The notes under the pieces are model-generated. The model saw only the letters and a list, made by a program, of their open reading frames with translations. It had not been told where the DNA came from and ran no database searches. DNA of 64,000 nucleotides from Paenibacillus chondroitinus NBRC 15376 (GTDB lineage: Bacteria > Bacillota > Bacilli > Paenibacillales > NBRC-103111), in contig NZ_BILW01000003.1 of the NCBI RefSeq assembly GCF_004000765.1, positions 62,001 through 126,000 of the forward strand, in the 5' to 3' direction. Made by a program: the position numbers and the translations under genes. Positions within the stretch are counted from its first letter, which is position 1, and each line of letters starts with the position of its first letter. Shown piece after piece: positions 1 to 8,957 of this stretch.

Positions 1-389
1 GGATCACACCAACCACCTGTGTAAACCTCTCGTTTTACTTCATCATAGATGTAGGGCGAGAACGAATACTGCTCGATAAATTGAAACCCCTGCGGATATT
101 TTTCACCCAAATCAATGACCCTTTTCCAGCCCAGCTCAAACTTCTCACGGATCGTTGTGCCCTGGTTTAAGCCTTCGCGTACATATTGCCCATTAAAAGT
201 AACAATTGCTTTATAAAGTTCGTTGACAATATCTTCCTTGCTTTTAAAGTAATGATAAATGTTCCCTGTCGATACCCCGGATTCTTTGGCAATTAACGCC
301 ATGGAAGTCGCTTGTAGTTCCTTCTGAATGATGATGCGAAGTGTTGTTTCCAGAACGGCTTGCTGCACTTTGTTGTATTCACCAAACAT
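1..389 (-). CDS. TetR/AcrR family transcriptional regulator (partial, 3' end outside window)
   Basis: Reads off the left edge of the window; about 129 residues are visible. The start (MFGEYNKVQQ) follows a GGAAAGGAGG ribosome site. The N-terminal 50 residues have the TetR helix-turn-helix pattern, including MALIAKESGVSTGNIYHYF, followed by KSKEDIV. The ligand-binding C-terminal domain is only partly present, so the inducer cannot be guessed. It lies downstream of, and on the same strand as, the gerA operon, 122 bp after the GerAB-like stop, and probably has its own promoter. A 14-bp palindrome just upstream (414-427) would suit autoregulation. Family assignment is secure; target genes are unknown. 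Confidence 0.85.
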   Translation of the reverse strand, partial: MFGEYNKVQQAVLETTLRIIIQKELQATSMALIAKESGVSTGNIYHYFKSKEDIVNELYKAIVTFNGQYVREGLNQGTTIREKFELGWKRVIDLGEKYPQGFQFIEQYSFSPYIYDEVKREVYTGGWCD

Positions 390-413
390 TCTGCTCCTCC
401 TTTCCATTTATGA

Positions 414-427
414 ATTGAACGATCAAT
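414..427. promoter_or_regulatory. Candidate TetR operator palindrome
   Basis: ATTGA-ACGA-TCAAT, perfect 5-bp arms, 25 bp upstream of the TetR start codon. The position fits an autoregulatory operator; the arms are short, so this is tentative. Confidence 0.35.
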
Positions 428-511
428 CTATTTTAAAATACACTTCATATTCCTATTAGTCAACTCAGCACCTATCCCCGTAAATGATTAATAATTCGTA
501 GAAATCACTTG

Positions 512-1603
512 CTATTCATGTGCGAGCGAGCGGCCTCTTAGGAAGCTAATGAACAATAAAAGGATCGGCAAGCCCACGATGAAAATGGGGAAAATGTAAA
601 TGATCCATACCAATTTCGCGAAATCCAATAGACCTATGATATTCGCAGGGGTTAAGGAAATAGCAAAAATGACAATCGCAGCAAATCCGATGAGAATTCG
701 CCAATTCTTGACACCTAGTAATTGCGCAGTTCCATAACTGTTAATAAACAAGTATATGGCTAACTTGACGAACACGCTGAAAATCCAAATAAACATGATC
801 CAAACATCCATATTTTGAATGAACTCCAGATAATTAATAAATCGAACCATACTAAAATACGGATAGATTAAGGTTGATCCGATATTCGTTCCAAATGTCA
901 TGATCACAAAAATTGCCGTAAGAACAGCAACCAAAGATGGAACGCAAATTGCTAGCAGAGCGGGTTTTAGCATCTTTTGCGAGTTCACGATAAAAGGCGT
1001 TAACATCATGATCATCATAGACTCTCCAAGAAATGATGCGTTCACGAATGAACCCTTCAGAATTGGCAATGCCCCTGAGTCTGCAAATACGGGTAAAATT
1101 AGTTCTGGATGCAGATTCGTTATATTTAATCCGAAAGTGATGAGAATGCCGATCAGCAGTAAGGGGCCAGCCAATTCACTGAAGCGAGCAATCGCTTCGA
1201 TGTTTCCCGCGTAATTGATGTAGACCATTGCGGAGACCATCAGAATTGCGATGACCCAAATCGGTGTATCGTGAAAAAGAAATTGCTTAATAAATAAGGA
1301 GAATATTCGTAAAATATCTGCGGATACAGAAAACCATACCATAATATACAACGCAGCGATTAGCTTTCCCACCCACTTTCCACACAGCTTCTGCGCAAAC
1401 TCGACCAGTGTGTAAGCCGAATGCCGCTGGCTAATGAGTACTAAAATCAGTGTCACAGCAATGCCAATTACGCCTGCCAATAGCAGTGATATCCAAGCAT
1501 CTTGTCTGGCTGTCTCAATCGTAGGAGATACCGTGAGCCAAATACTCATTGAAATTTCTAATGTTGTGAACATCCAAAACAATTGCCAACGCGTAATTTT
1601 CAA
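512..1603 (-). CDS. gerAB: GerAB-type spore germination permease
   Basis: 363 residues, almost all in about ten hydrophobic segments, matching the amino-acid-permease-like GerAB subunit of Bacillales germinant receptors (inner spore membrane; senses or passes the germinant). It opens with KITRWQLFWM, typical of the family. The start is TTG and overlaps the stop of the GerAC-like gene (TTGA, 1600-1603), with AGGAGAG upstream, so translation is coupled. It is the last gene of a gerA operon whose order is AA-AC-AB, unlike the AA-AB-AC order of the second operon at 50.5-54 kb. The germinant is not predictable. Length is normal for the family. Confidence 0.93.
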   Translation of the reverse strand: MKITRWQLFWMFTTLEISMSIWLTVSPTIETARQDAWISLLLAGVIGIAVTLILVLISQRHSAYTLVEFAQKLCGKWVGKLIAALYIMVWFSVSADILRIFSLFIKQFLFHDTPIWVIAILMVSAMVYINYAGNIEAIARFSELAGPLLLIGILITFGLNITNLHPELILPVFADSGALPILKGSFVNASFLGESMMIMMLTPFIVNSQKMLKPALLAICVPSLVAVLTAIFVIMTFGTNIGSTLIYPYFSMVRFINYLEFIQNMDVWIMFIWIFSVFVKLAIYLFINSYGTAQLLGVKNWRILIGFAAIVIFAISLTPANIIGLLDFAKLVWIIYIFPIFIVGLPILLLFISFLRGRSLAHE

Positions 1604-2760
1604 GTTCTCTCTCCTATTCCCGGGATGCGCTTGCCAATGTCTCCCGTATTCTGAATTTTCAACTTAACCGACACGGATACTTCAACAGTCGGGAATAGTT
1701 GATCCCATTTATCCCGAAGTTCCTTCCATTGGTAAGGATGGTCTCTATGAATTTCTTCACCGATCCCAAACACATCTTGACCATGCTGTTGTTGCATTTT
1801 TTTAATCGTTGCTTCAACTTTCTTAGCTTTCATTTCATTAAGCTTGCTTTCCAGCGGGATACGTTCTGACGAGACTGAAATATCAACATCCGTGTTATTC
1901 TCAAGTACCCTTCCTGTTCCCTCTAACTTCACGTAGGCTTTAATTGTATTGCCATTTACTTCAGTTCGAATGGATTTTTTTAAGTTGGATTCGTATAACG
2001 ATATGCTGCCTTCCTCGGTTTCTTCTGTAAGAAATTGATCCTTTAACACGCCTTTCACCCAGAACAATTCCAGCGACTCTCTCCCACTCACTTTTCCGAC
2101 CATTGCCAAGTTTTTATTAAAAATGGCTACGGATTTCACTTCGATGATTTCATTTTTCTCTTGTTCATTGTTCGGCGAAATTTCAACCATGGGCATGGAT
2201 GGTCGGATGCCATCTCGCCCTATATCAAGTAAGACGTCTCGCAATGCCGTGTCCCCTAACCGGCAAAATCGGTCTTGATCAACAGCCACAATCGCTGAGA
2301 ACTGATTAAACGGACTATTGATTTTCAAAACGTCTTTTCCTTCTCCATTATTTACAACGAAAATATCCGTGCGCATTCGTGTATCGGTATTTCGTGTAAA
2401 TTGATCCATAATATCAACCAAACCTCTTTTTGCTAGCTTTTCGCCAATAAAAATAGACCTGCGGTGTCCAAGAAAAACTTTCCTGGGAAGCTTGTCTTGA
2501 ATTTGTTGTGTCAAATCTCCGATGGTAGATCCGGAAGCAGTAAGGACAATGTTAGCCCTTTTTTCAGATCCCCCTCCGCCTTTACTGCTTTTGAAATCAG
2601 CAGGAACTGCAACCTGAGCGCTTTTGGTAAGTTTACCGTTTTCTGATAGATCTAGGGCCGTCCCTATCCAGAAAGCGTAATCATTAATTTCATTCCTATC
2701 CCAACAACCGGAAATGAATAGTGTTACTGTCAAAGGCAGAATTAAACACAGTTTCTTCAT
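1600..2760 (-). CDS. gerAC: Ger(x)C family spore germination lipoprotein
   Basis: 386 residues. The N-terminal signal ends in a lipobox ISGC with Cys19, followed by WDRNEINDYAF, the hallmark start of mature GerAC proteins (CWDxxEI). The rest is hydrophilic, as expected for the lipid-anchored subunit exposed on the outer face of the inner spore membrane. The ATG overlaps the GerAA-like stop (ATGA at 2757-2760), showing tight operon coupling. Length is normal. GerAC is required for receptor function in Bacillus; the same role is inferred here. Confidence 0.93.
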   Translation of the reverse strand: MKKLCLILPLTVTLFISGCWDRNEINDYAFWIGTALDLSENGKLTKSAQVAVPADFKSSKGGGGSEKRANIVLTASGSTIGDLTQQIQDKLPRKVFLGHRRSIFIGEKLAKRGLVDIMDQFTRNTDTRMRTDIFVVNNGEGKDVLKINSPFNQFSAIVAVDQDRFCRLGDTALRDVLLDIGRDGIRPSMPMVEISPNNEQEKNEIIEVKSVAIFNKNLAMVGKVSGRESLELFWVKGVLKDQFLTEETEEGSISLYESNLKKSIRTEVNGNTIKAYVKLEGTGRVLENNTDVDISVSSERIPLESKLNEMKAKKVEATIKKMQQQHGQDVFGIGEEIHRDHPYQWKELRDKWDQLFPTVEVSVSVKLKIQNTGDIGKRIPGIGERT

Positions 2761-4154
2761 TGTTTTCGCGACGCTGATACGTATTTTCTGTTCATTCGTA
2801 TAAGCGTGTCCTTCCAGAATTTTTTTCCAAATGGCGTTACCGGGCTTAAATAAGGAACACCGAATGACTTCAGTGTCACAAGATGAATCATGACGAACAT
2901 GATCCCGATAGCAACACCATACAAACCTAAGAATCCGCCCATTATGAGAAGTGGAAATCTTAGTATTCGATACGGCAGTGCCAAGCTATAGCTCGGAAAA
3001 GCAAACGATGCGATTCCTGTACCGGCAACGATCATGACAATCGGAGCTGAGATAAACCCCGCTTGCACGGCAGCTTCCCCTATAACCAGCGCCCCTACGA
3101 TGCTCACAGCGGAACCTATGGCTTTCGGCAGCCGGAGACCGGCTTCCCGCAATCCCTCGAACATCAGTTCCATTAATAGGGTTTCGATCACGCTTGGAAA
3201 CGGTATGCCTTCTCTGGATACCGATATACTAAGCATTAACGCTAGTGGAATCATTTGCGGATGAAACGTCGTAAGCGCAACGTACACGGAAGGTAGTAAG
3301 CAAGACACGATGGTTAGCAAGAAACGTATAATTCTGACTGCCGAAACGTATAAGAAACGTTCATAATGATCTTCTGCTGCTTGAAAGCCAGACCAAAATG
3401 TCATGGGCAGCAATAAAGCGTTCGGAGAACCGTCGACGATTATGGCTACTCTGCCTGCTAGCAGACTTGCGGATACGGTGTCTGGACGCTCTGTATTTTG
3501 GATTTGCGGAAAAAAAGATAAGGACTTATCCTCGATAAATTCTTCGATATAGCCAGAATCCAGCAGCTGATTCGTTCGAAAAGAATGAAGTCTTCTTCTG
3601 ACTTCCTGAATCAACTCCGGTTTCACTTGTTCTTCGATATAGGCAACGACAAAATCGGTATTGGTCAAATCTCCTGCTTGATGCATTTCGAACTTTAAGG
3701 TGGGGTGGCTTATTTTTCTTCGAATCATGCTTAAATTTGTTCTCAGATCTTCGGTAAATCCCTCACGTGGTCCACGAATCGAAGCTTCATTCGAAGGTTC
3801 ATTAATTGCACGTTGTTTGAAGTCCGTCAGGTCCGCTATGTAAGCAAAAGGCTTGCCGTCCAAAAAAATAGCCGTACAGCCCTTCAAAACTTCTGCAACA
3901 ATTTTAGATAATTGAAAAACGGGTGTATACTGTGTCAGCCTTGTAAAATCGCGACTCAACATACACGCCGAAATAATCTGCTCCAATCGATCCGAGTCTG
4001 TCATTTCTTCAATATAAACGAGTAGAATATTCGAGTGATCCATCAGTTTTAGCGGTCTGAACACGATATCGGAACAATTATGAAAAATATGCTGCAGCGC
4101 ATCATAATTCATCTGTACATTTTCATATACATCCGCAGGAATGCTCATCTCCAT
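2757..4154 (-). CDS. gerAA: GerAA-type spore germination protein
   Basis: 465 residues from the chosen start MEMSIPADVY, which follows AAGGGGGAAG. An upstream in-frame extension to 4247 would run through the terminator of the preceding gene and the sigma-G-like promoter, so I reject it. Residues about 1-265 form the soluble GerA domain (for example FVVAYIEEQVKPELI and VAIIVDGSPNALLLP); about 275-440 hold roughly five membrane segments including the conserved REGIPFP motif. First gene of the AA-AC-AB operon. The subunit forms the germinant receptor, and GerA-type receptors are made in the forespore. Confidence 0.94.
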   Translation of the reverse strand: MEMSIPADVYENVQMNYDALQHIFHNCSDIVFRPLKLMDHSNILLVYIEEMTDSDRLEQIISACMLSRDFTRLTQYTPVFQLSKIVAEVLKGCTAIFLDGKPFAYIADLTDFKQRAINEPSNEASIRGPREGFTEDLRTNLSMIRRKISHPTLKFEMHQAGDLTNTDFVVAYIEEQVKPELIQEVRRRLHSFRTNQLLDSGYIEEFIEDKSLSFFPQIQNTERPDTVSASLLAGRVAIIVDGSPNALLLPMTFWSGFQAAEDHYERFLYVSAVRIIRFLLTIVSCLLPSVYVALTTFHPQMIPLALMLSISVSREGIPFPSVIETLLMELMFEGLREAGLRLPKAIGSAVSIVGALVIGEAAVQAGFISAPIVMIVAGTGIASFAFPSYSLALPYRILRFPLLIMGGFLGLYGVAIGIMFVMIHLVTLKSFGVPYLSPVTPFGKKFWKDTLIRMNRKYVSASRKQ

Positions 4155-4186
4155 GCCACTTCCCCCTTTCCTCAAGTCTCGGTTTA

Positions 4187-4216
4187 TATCATGCGTGATT
4201 TCATGCCGTTTTATTC
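4187..4216 (-). promoter_or_regulatory. Sigma-G-like forespore promoter of the first gerA operon
   Basis: On the minus strand GAATA (4212-4216), 18 bp, CATGATA (4187-4193). This matches the Bacillus sigma-G pattern (GHATR-17/18-CATNNTA) at every defined position and lies 33 bp upstream of the GerAA-like start. GerA receptors are known sigma-G targets, so position and consensus agree. Confidence 0.65.
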
Positions 4217-4230
4217 CATAAAATAGAAAA

Positions 4231-4264
4231 GAAGCCCTGCTCAGCATGACTGCAGCAGCGCTTC
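4231..4264 (-). terminator. Intrinsic terminator of the ROK regulator gene
   Basis: Inverted repeat with 11-bp arms and one mismatch (GAAGCCCTGCT at 4231-4241, AGCAGCGCTTC at 4254-4264). On the minus strand it is followed by TTTTCTATTTTAT. It lies just past the ROK stop at 4278. Confidence 0.75.
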
Positions 4265-4277
4265 TTTCGTTCCGTTC

Positions 4278-5300
4278 TTAACTATCCGTAATCATCAAAT
4301 TTAATGCTAAATTCTGCAAGCCGGCCAGGTAGTCCTCTCTCCAATTGCTCCTCAAGAGTTGAGGCAAATGTTCCTGAGGGATGTAAGCCGAGCTTCTAGC
4401 TGCAATTTTATCCAAAAGCGCTTCGTCTACTTCATCATCACAGAAAACGACAGTCCGAGGGTTGATAATGGCAGTGAATGTGGCAATTAATCGTGCGATC
4501 GCATCAATCTGCCCCTCTTCAGCTAATAATGTTCGATGGTTACTGCCTCCATTTTGCAAGGCTTGCAGGAACGTCTTATTCTCATACTGGGGTACGAATG
4601 AAATTTCACCTGAGAAGAAGGTACTGCCCCGCACAACGTCGCCATTGATCATGATGCCGGACCCTGGTCCGTTCTGGCCGAAATACAGATAAATCAGCGA
4701 TTCATACTCTATCTCGTAGTTTGTTGCATAACCAAGCACCGATGCATTCATATCATTTTCAACCACGACCGGTATCTGAAATTTGGATTCGAATTCCCCT
4801 TTCAGATCATAGTTAAAGTACTGCTGATAAGGGGGGATAAAAATGATTTTGCCATTGTCGACAGCGCCAGGCACTCCAATTGCTATGGAACGAAGCCTTG
4901 GATATTTCTCGATCAACGTTTCAATAAGATCTCCCAGCAATTGCGCATCTTGTTGTATGACACTTGGTTTGGTCCCCTGCTCTTTGACCTCCCCAAGACA
5001 GTTGAATATCGAATAATTCGTTTCATTTTTCTCGATAAAAATGGCCAGTCCCAACATGAACTCAGGATCATAGGTATACCGCTTTGCCCTCCTGCCTCCA
5101 CTGGAATCATCATCGCCGGAATAAAGGATTTCTCCGTCCTTCTCCATCTGAGCAATAAATTTGCTGATCGTCGGAAAGCTGATCCCCAATCTCTGACTGA
5201 GCTCCGCTTTTGTTGCACTTCCTAATAAGATGAGTCCTGCGCGGATACGGTAGATTAACGGTTCGCTTAGCTCTTTCGGCGTCTTGAAGACATTTGTCAT
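4278..5300 (-). CDS. ROK family transcriptional regulator (XylR/NagC type)
   Basis: 340 residues. Residues about 15-65 are a winged helix-turn-helix (LGSATKAELSQRLGISFPTI); a ROK sugar-kinase-like fold follows (about 80-330), with AIGVPGAVDNG and VENDMNASVLGY. The usual ROK signature GELGH reads GEISFVPQ here, and the CxCGxxGC zinc cluster is absent, so it probably cannot act as a kinase and the zinc site is lost; ligand binding may be altered. A 24-bp palindrome directly upstream is a likely operator. No sugar operon is adjacent, so targets are unknown. Transcribed alone, with its own terminator. Confidence 0.88.
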   Translation of the reverse strand: MTNVFKTPKELSEPLIYRIRAGLILLGSATKAELSQRLGISFPTISKFIAQMEKDGEILYSGDDDSSGGRRAKRYTYDPEFMLGLAIFIEKNETNYSIFNCLGEVKEQGTKPSVIQQDAQLLGDLIETLIEKYPRLRSIAIGVPGAVDNGKIIFIPPYQQYFNYDLKGEFESKFQIPVVVENDMNASVLGYATNYEIEYESLIYLYFGQNGPGSGIMINGDVVRGSTFFSGEISFVPQYENKTFLQALQNGGSNHRTLLAEEGQIDAIARLIATFTAIINPRTVVFCDDEVDEALLDKIAARSSAYIPQEHLPQLLRSNWREDYLAGLQNLALNLMITDS

Positions 5301-5334
5301 ATCGATCAGAACCTTTCCTCATACAAACAATATC

Positions 5335-5358
5335 ACTTATTAAATGTATTTAATAAGT
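5335..5358. promoter_or_regulatory. Palindromic operator upstream of the ROK gene
   Basis: Perfect 11-bp arms ACTTATTAAAT / ATTTAATAAGT around GT, 35 bp upstream of the ROK start. AT-rich palindromes of this size are typical of XylR/NagC operators, so autoregulation is likely. Confidence 0.6.
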
Positions 5359-5403
5359 TTAGGTTCATCTTATCAGAAGTTGCAACAAAGGGCAATACGC
5401 CTC

Positions 5404-6480
5404 CTAACCTCTAAACCAGTCTTTTCCAAGCATGTTTAACCAATGAAATAGCTCCGCTAGCGGCAATCCTTCCACGATGTGAAAGCGCTCTGGCTCTTTG
5501 TCATTTCCCCCCAATGCGACGAAGAATTGTGCTTCTTGAATATAACGGTGACGATAAAAATCACGTCCTTTAATTGCCACTTTATCCTTGTACACCTCAA
5601 CATACAGGCCTTCGCTTTCTTCTGGACCTAATGCCATTTCTCCGCTGTTGCCGTTGTTTGTCCATGGCTGTCGCACAGACGATGAATTGACCATGGTGAA
5701 TCCATCCTTTACAAGTGTATCTGGGGACTTCAATTCCCAATGTGTGTGACCGGAGAAGAAGATTACCTGCGGGTAACCCGACAATATTTTTTTCAATTCC
5801 TCATGTTGAACGATCGCTCTGTTATTCGTACAGCAGAAATGCGTTCCCGCCACGCTATTGGGTAAAGGTTGATGCAAAAAAACGAAAACCGGCTTATTGG
5901 CATCTACATCGTCCTTCAACTTCGTACGCAACCAATCCAATTGCTTTTGAGATAAATAAGCATCTTCCAGATTCGCCTCATTGGATTGCCGATACTGCTC
6001 GGATCCAAGAAAAATAAAATGATACCCTTGAAAGAACCTGTCATAGTAGACTTGCTTTTCACCCGTAAGCTGTAAGAATCGGGATATGGAAGCCTGCTCC
6101 GTCTCCTTGTTTGGGAATAAATCTGCGCGCCATACTCGGTTTGGATCGAACCATGCTTGATAGAACTCATGATTCCCAATTGTCCACGCCATGTTCTTCG
6201 GATGCGGATTTGACTTCACCAATTCATTTAATGCCTCATAGTCAGCTGACATTCCGTTTGTTAAATCCCCATTGATAACAAGCAAATCGGAACTCGGATT
6301 CAAATCTTTTAAGTCCTGCAGTGCGTCTGCAAACTTAGCTTGAGATTGCTTATCCCATGACTGTACGTGTATGTCGCTAATAACGGGGAAGGATAGTCTA
6401 GGCTTCTCCTCTTCTTTAACATTGAGGGGAACAGTGAATAAAGCAAGCGATAACCCAACTTTCAATAGTCCTATTTTCAC
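5404..6480 (-). CDS. Calcineurin-like metallophosphoesterase, probably exported
   Basis: About 358 residues if started at the GTG at 6480, which has GGAG nine bases upstream; a longer frame to 6531 begins without a good ribosome site. The start gives a basic residue and a hydrophobic stretch (LLKVGLSLALFTVPL), so it is probably exported or membrane-anchored. The metal-binding blocks are all present in order: SDIH, NGDLTNG, GNHEFY, HQPLP and SGHTHW, giving a binuclear phosphoesterase. Substrate unknown; the family includes purple-acid-like and nucleotide phosphodiesterases. A sigma-A-like promoter lies at 6573-6601. Confidence 0.85.
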   Translation of the reverse strand: MKIGLLKVGLSLALFTVPLNVKEEEKPRLSFPVISDIHVQSWDKQSQAKFADALQDLKDLNPSSDLLVINGDLTNGMSADYEALNELVKSNPHPKNMAWTIGNHEFYQAWFDPNRVWRADLFPNKETEQASISRFLQLTGEKQVYYDRFFQGYHFIFLGSEQYRQSNEANLEDAYLSQKQLDWLRTKLKDDVDANKPVFVFLHQPLPNSVAGTHFCCTNNRAIVQHEELKKILSGYPQVIFFSGHTHWELKSPDTLVKDGFTMVNSSSVRQPWTNNGNSGEMALGPEESEGLYVEVYKDKVAIKGRDFYRHRYIQEAQFFVALGGNDKEPERFHIVEGLPLAELFHWLNMLGKDWFRG

Positions 6481-6572
6481 GCCTACCACACTCCATTTCC
6501 TTCCATGATGAATTCCGATATGAATTACCATAACGTTGGAATGTCAGCAGGGAATTTGGTGCACCTTAAGGT

Positions 6573-6601
6573 TATATAAACAACCTGAGGTCTCTTTACA
6601 A
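6573..6601 (-). promoter_or_regulatory. Sigma-A promoter of the metallophosphoesterase gene
   Basis: Minus strand TTGTAA (6596-6601), 17 bp, TATATA (6573-6578). Confidence 0.5.
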
Positions 6602-6665
6602 CATTTTCACACAACTCGACAGGATCCGACGTGAGCTAGAGGGAAAAAGGCTCTGTAAAAAAACA

Positions 6666-6692
6666 AAAAAAGCTTGATTTCTCAAGCTTTTT
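6666..6692 (-). terminator. Intrinsic terminator of the Gfo/Idh/MocA gene
   Basis: AAAAAGCTTGA / TCAAGCTTTTT stem, followed on the minus strand by TTTTTTTG. It starts right after the stop at 6701. Confidence 0.85.
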
Positions 6693-6700
6693 CCCGATGT

Positions 6701-7780
6701 TCATTTGGATGCCCAAGGCTGAGTTGTTGTCGTTAACTCTTCTCCCGACTCGATGGCCGCCTGCATCATAATAGACAAATAATGATCCTGCATGGCCTCT
6801 TCCAACCCATAGCACTCCGGCCCACCTTGTAGATAGTCGGCCATCTTACTTAAACTCGTAGCGATAGCAATCTCATCGTCAGATAAACGGCTGGGAACAA
6901 ATGGATTTTCATATACCCATTCATCATTAGCTGTAATGCCTCGGTGATAATAGCCCTCAAGGTTCCCGTTATGACCAGTATCCATTCTTCGAAGATCACC
7001 GTATATCGGTGTTTTGAAATCCCGTAAATACCGGAACGTTTCGTCTGTTAGTTCTCCCCTGTTTCCACGAACGAGGATACGATTTTTGCGAACCCAAGAA
7101 AAGTACTGATCTCCTGTAAAATCAAACAGTGCCAGCTTATTTCCGAAGGAAAGAGTAACGATATCTTGGACAGAATCAGCTATGGTTTCACTTTCGGGAG
7201 GTCCATTACGCCCAGGGCCTTTCACCAGATTCGACGTAAATCTCTGTCCCCGGATGACGGCATTCTCGAAATCAATGCCAAGCAGCTTGCGTATCAAACT
7301 GATTCCATGATAACCGTGCGCAGCTGAGACTTGCGCTTGAGAAATGTCGCCCAGTTTGCCGGATCTCACAAAAGCAATGCGCGCAGCATGCATCGGCTGA
7401 TACAAGTATTGTTCAGCTACTTGTACGCGTCCTTTCAGCTTTTTCAGCGATTCGTACAAGTCGATCATGGCCGGAATATCCTTAGCCGGAGGCGTCTCTG
7501 TCAATACGGGAACTCCCCGCTCGGCCAGTTCCAGTGTGCAGACGGGCGCTGCCTCCCATGGAACGCATACGACCGCGAATTGAAGTGACCCGCTTGAAGC
7601 GAAAGACTCCATATCCCGATAGGTTTTCACCCCCCACTCTTTTTCAATCTCCTTGCCGCGTTCCTCGTCACGGACTAGCATTGCACGGACCGCGAAATGC
7701 TTGGGCAGCGCTTTGGCAATCCGCAAATAAAAATCGGCTCTCCACCCTCTGCCGACAATACCGAATTCTATTAAAGACAT
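6701..7780 (-). CDS. Gfo/Idh/MocA family oxidoreductase
   Basis: 359 residues. N-terminal Rossmann fold with GIVGRGWRADFY near residues 7-18, then the C-terminal alpha/beta domain that binds substrate (for example FDFTGDQYFSWVRKNR). Such enzymes oxidise or reduce sugars and inositols with NAD(P). The normally conserved EKP motif reads ETP (95-97, in VLTETPPA), so the usual catalytic-site lysine is missing; activity may differ or be lost. It lies 74 bp downstream of the DJ-1/PfpI-GNAT fusion gene with no terminator between, so it may share the riboswitch-controlled transcript. A strong terminator follows. Confidence 0.88.
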   Translation of the reverse strand: MSLIEFGIVGRGWRADFYLRIAKALPKHFAVRAMLVRDEERGKEIEKEWGVKTYRDMESFASSGSLQFAVVCVPWEAAPVCTLELAERGVPVLTETPPAKDIPAMIDLYESLKKLKGRVQVAEQYLYQPMHAARIAFVRSGKLGDISQAQVSAAHGYHGISLIRKLLGIDFENAVIRGQRFTSNLVKGPGRNGPPESETIADSVQDIVTLSFGNKLALFDFTGDQYFSWVRKNRILVRGNRGELTDETFRYLRDFKTPIYGDLRRMDTGHNGNLEGYYHRGITANDEWVYENPFVPSRLSDDEIAIATSLSKMADYLQGGPECYGLEEAMQDHYLSIMMQAAIESGEELTTTTQPWASK

Positions 7781-7854
7781 GACCGTTCTCCTCGCTTTCG
7801 TTAAATGCCACTAAGATAATAGGAAAGTTATATGTTTTACTAGAATTTATTTTA

Positions 7855-8931
7855 CTAAAGGATCTGCCGTTCATACAAGTGCGCGGCCCATCTTTGCGCT
7901 TCATAGCGTCCACAAAACGCGAAACCTTCACGGGTATAAAACCTATTGAGTGCCGCATTATCAGCCATACAATCAAGGCGTATCCAAGATTTCCCTTGTT
8001 CTTTGATATAGCTTTCCGCCCAATTGAGCAGCCGCGTGCCAATGCCCATGCCTGGATAGTCCCGAGAGACCGCCAATCGATGTACATAGCCAGCATTTTC
8101 ATGGTGTTGCTCTCCCCAGATCTCTTCGTCCCTCCATTGAATGGAAAAGCAGCCGACGGGCACTCCATCCATGTACGCCACAAAAAACTCATCCTGTTGA
8201 ATCAAATCGAACACATACGCTTGTGAAAACCTCTCCTCGCGCCACTGTATAAAGCCCTGCGTCCGCTCAATCCACCTTGCGGCATGTATCAAAAGCTCTC
8301 GGACCGACTCTGCATCTGCCAGTTCTGCTCTGCGAATGTCCAGTTTGCCCTGCCAGCGGTACTCCAATCGTGCTGCCGTTTCCATTGCCAATGCTTCACC
8401 GGACAACCTTGCTACAACATGTAAAGCCGCATCGAATCCTGCTGTTACACCGCCGGACATGACAATTCTTCCGTTATCAACATAGCGAACATTCTTCACA
8501 ACCGTCGTACCAGGAGAAAGCATACCTTGTAAAAGGTCGTACGCCATCCGATTCGTTGTCACGCGAAGCCCCTCCAATAAATCCGCTTTCGCCAGCAGCA
8601 AGGCTCCGGTACATATTGAAAGAACAATTTCAGCGTTGTTCTCCGCCTCACGCAACCAATTGATCAGTCGTAAATTGTTTATTTCTGTGCGAGCTCCCCA
8701 TCCTCCAGGCACGATGAGAATATCAATGGCAGGGCAAGTATCAAAACTAAATTGTGGCGTGATCGTGATGCCGCTAACGGTTGTCATCGGGGTTTCCTTT
8801 TCGGCTACTGTAAACACCTGGAAATGACTGCCCAAGTACCCAGCCACCCCAAATACATCATGTGGACCAGTAAAATCCAACGTATCCACCTTATCGTACA
8901 GCACAACTCCGACATGCCTTGTCCTCTTCAT
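7855..8931 (-). CDS. DJ-1/PfpI (isonitrile-hydratase-like) - GNAT acetyltransferase fusion
   Basis: About 358 residues. Three in-frame ATGs occur at 8940, 8937 and 8931; the last is best spaced from GAGGAG. Residues about 5-190 are a class I glutamine-amidotransferase-like domain of the InhA/GlxA type: TLDFTGPHDVFG, VPGGWGAR, the nucleophile elbow SICTGALLLA and SGGVTAGFD. Residues about 200-358 are a GNAT domain (VHRLAVSRDYPGMGIGTRLL is the acetyl-CoA loop). The two domains are joined without a break. Substrates are unknown. Preceded by a ZTP-type riboswitch and terminator, which suggests a link to purine or one-carbon stress; probably co-transcribed with the Gfo/Idh/MocA gene. Confidence 0.9.
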   Translation of the reverse strand: MKRTRHVGVVLYDKVDTLDFTGPHDVFGVAGYLGSHFQVFTVAEKETPMTTVSGITITPQFSFDTCPAIDILIVPGGWGARTEINNLRLINWLREAENNAEIVLSICTGALLLAKADLLEGLRVTTNRMAYDLLQGMLSPGTTVVKNVRYVDNGRIVMSGGVTAGFDAALHVVARLSGEALAMETAARLEYRWQGKLDIRRAELADAESVRELLIHAARWIERTQGFIQWREERFSQAYVFDLIQQDEFFVAYMDGVPVGCFSIQWRDEEIWGEQHHENAGYVHRLAVSRDYPGMGIGTRLLNWAESYIKEQGKSWIRLDCMADNAALNRFYTREGFAFCGRYEAQRWAAHLYERQIL

Positions 8932-8957
8932 CGACATCATCTCCTCAGAAATAAAAA

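Noticed and set aside
4155..4247. Longer N-terminus for the GerAA-like protein
   Set aside because: It would be encoded across the ROK terminator and the sigma-G-like promoter; the ATG at 4154 has a strong ribosome site.
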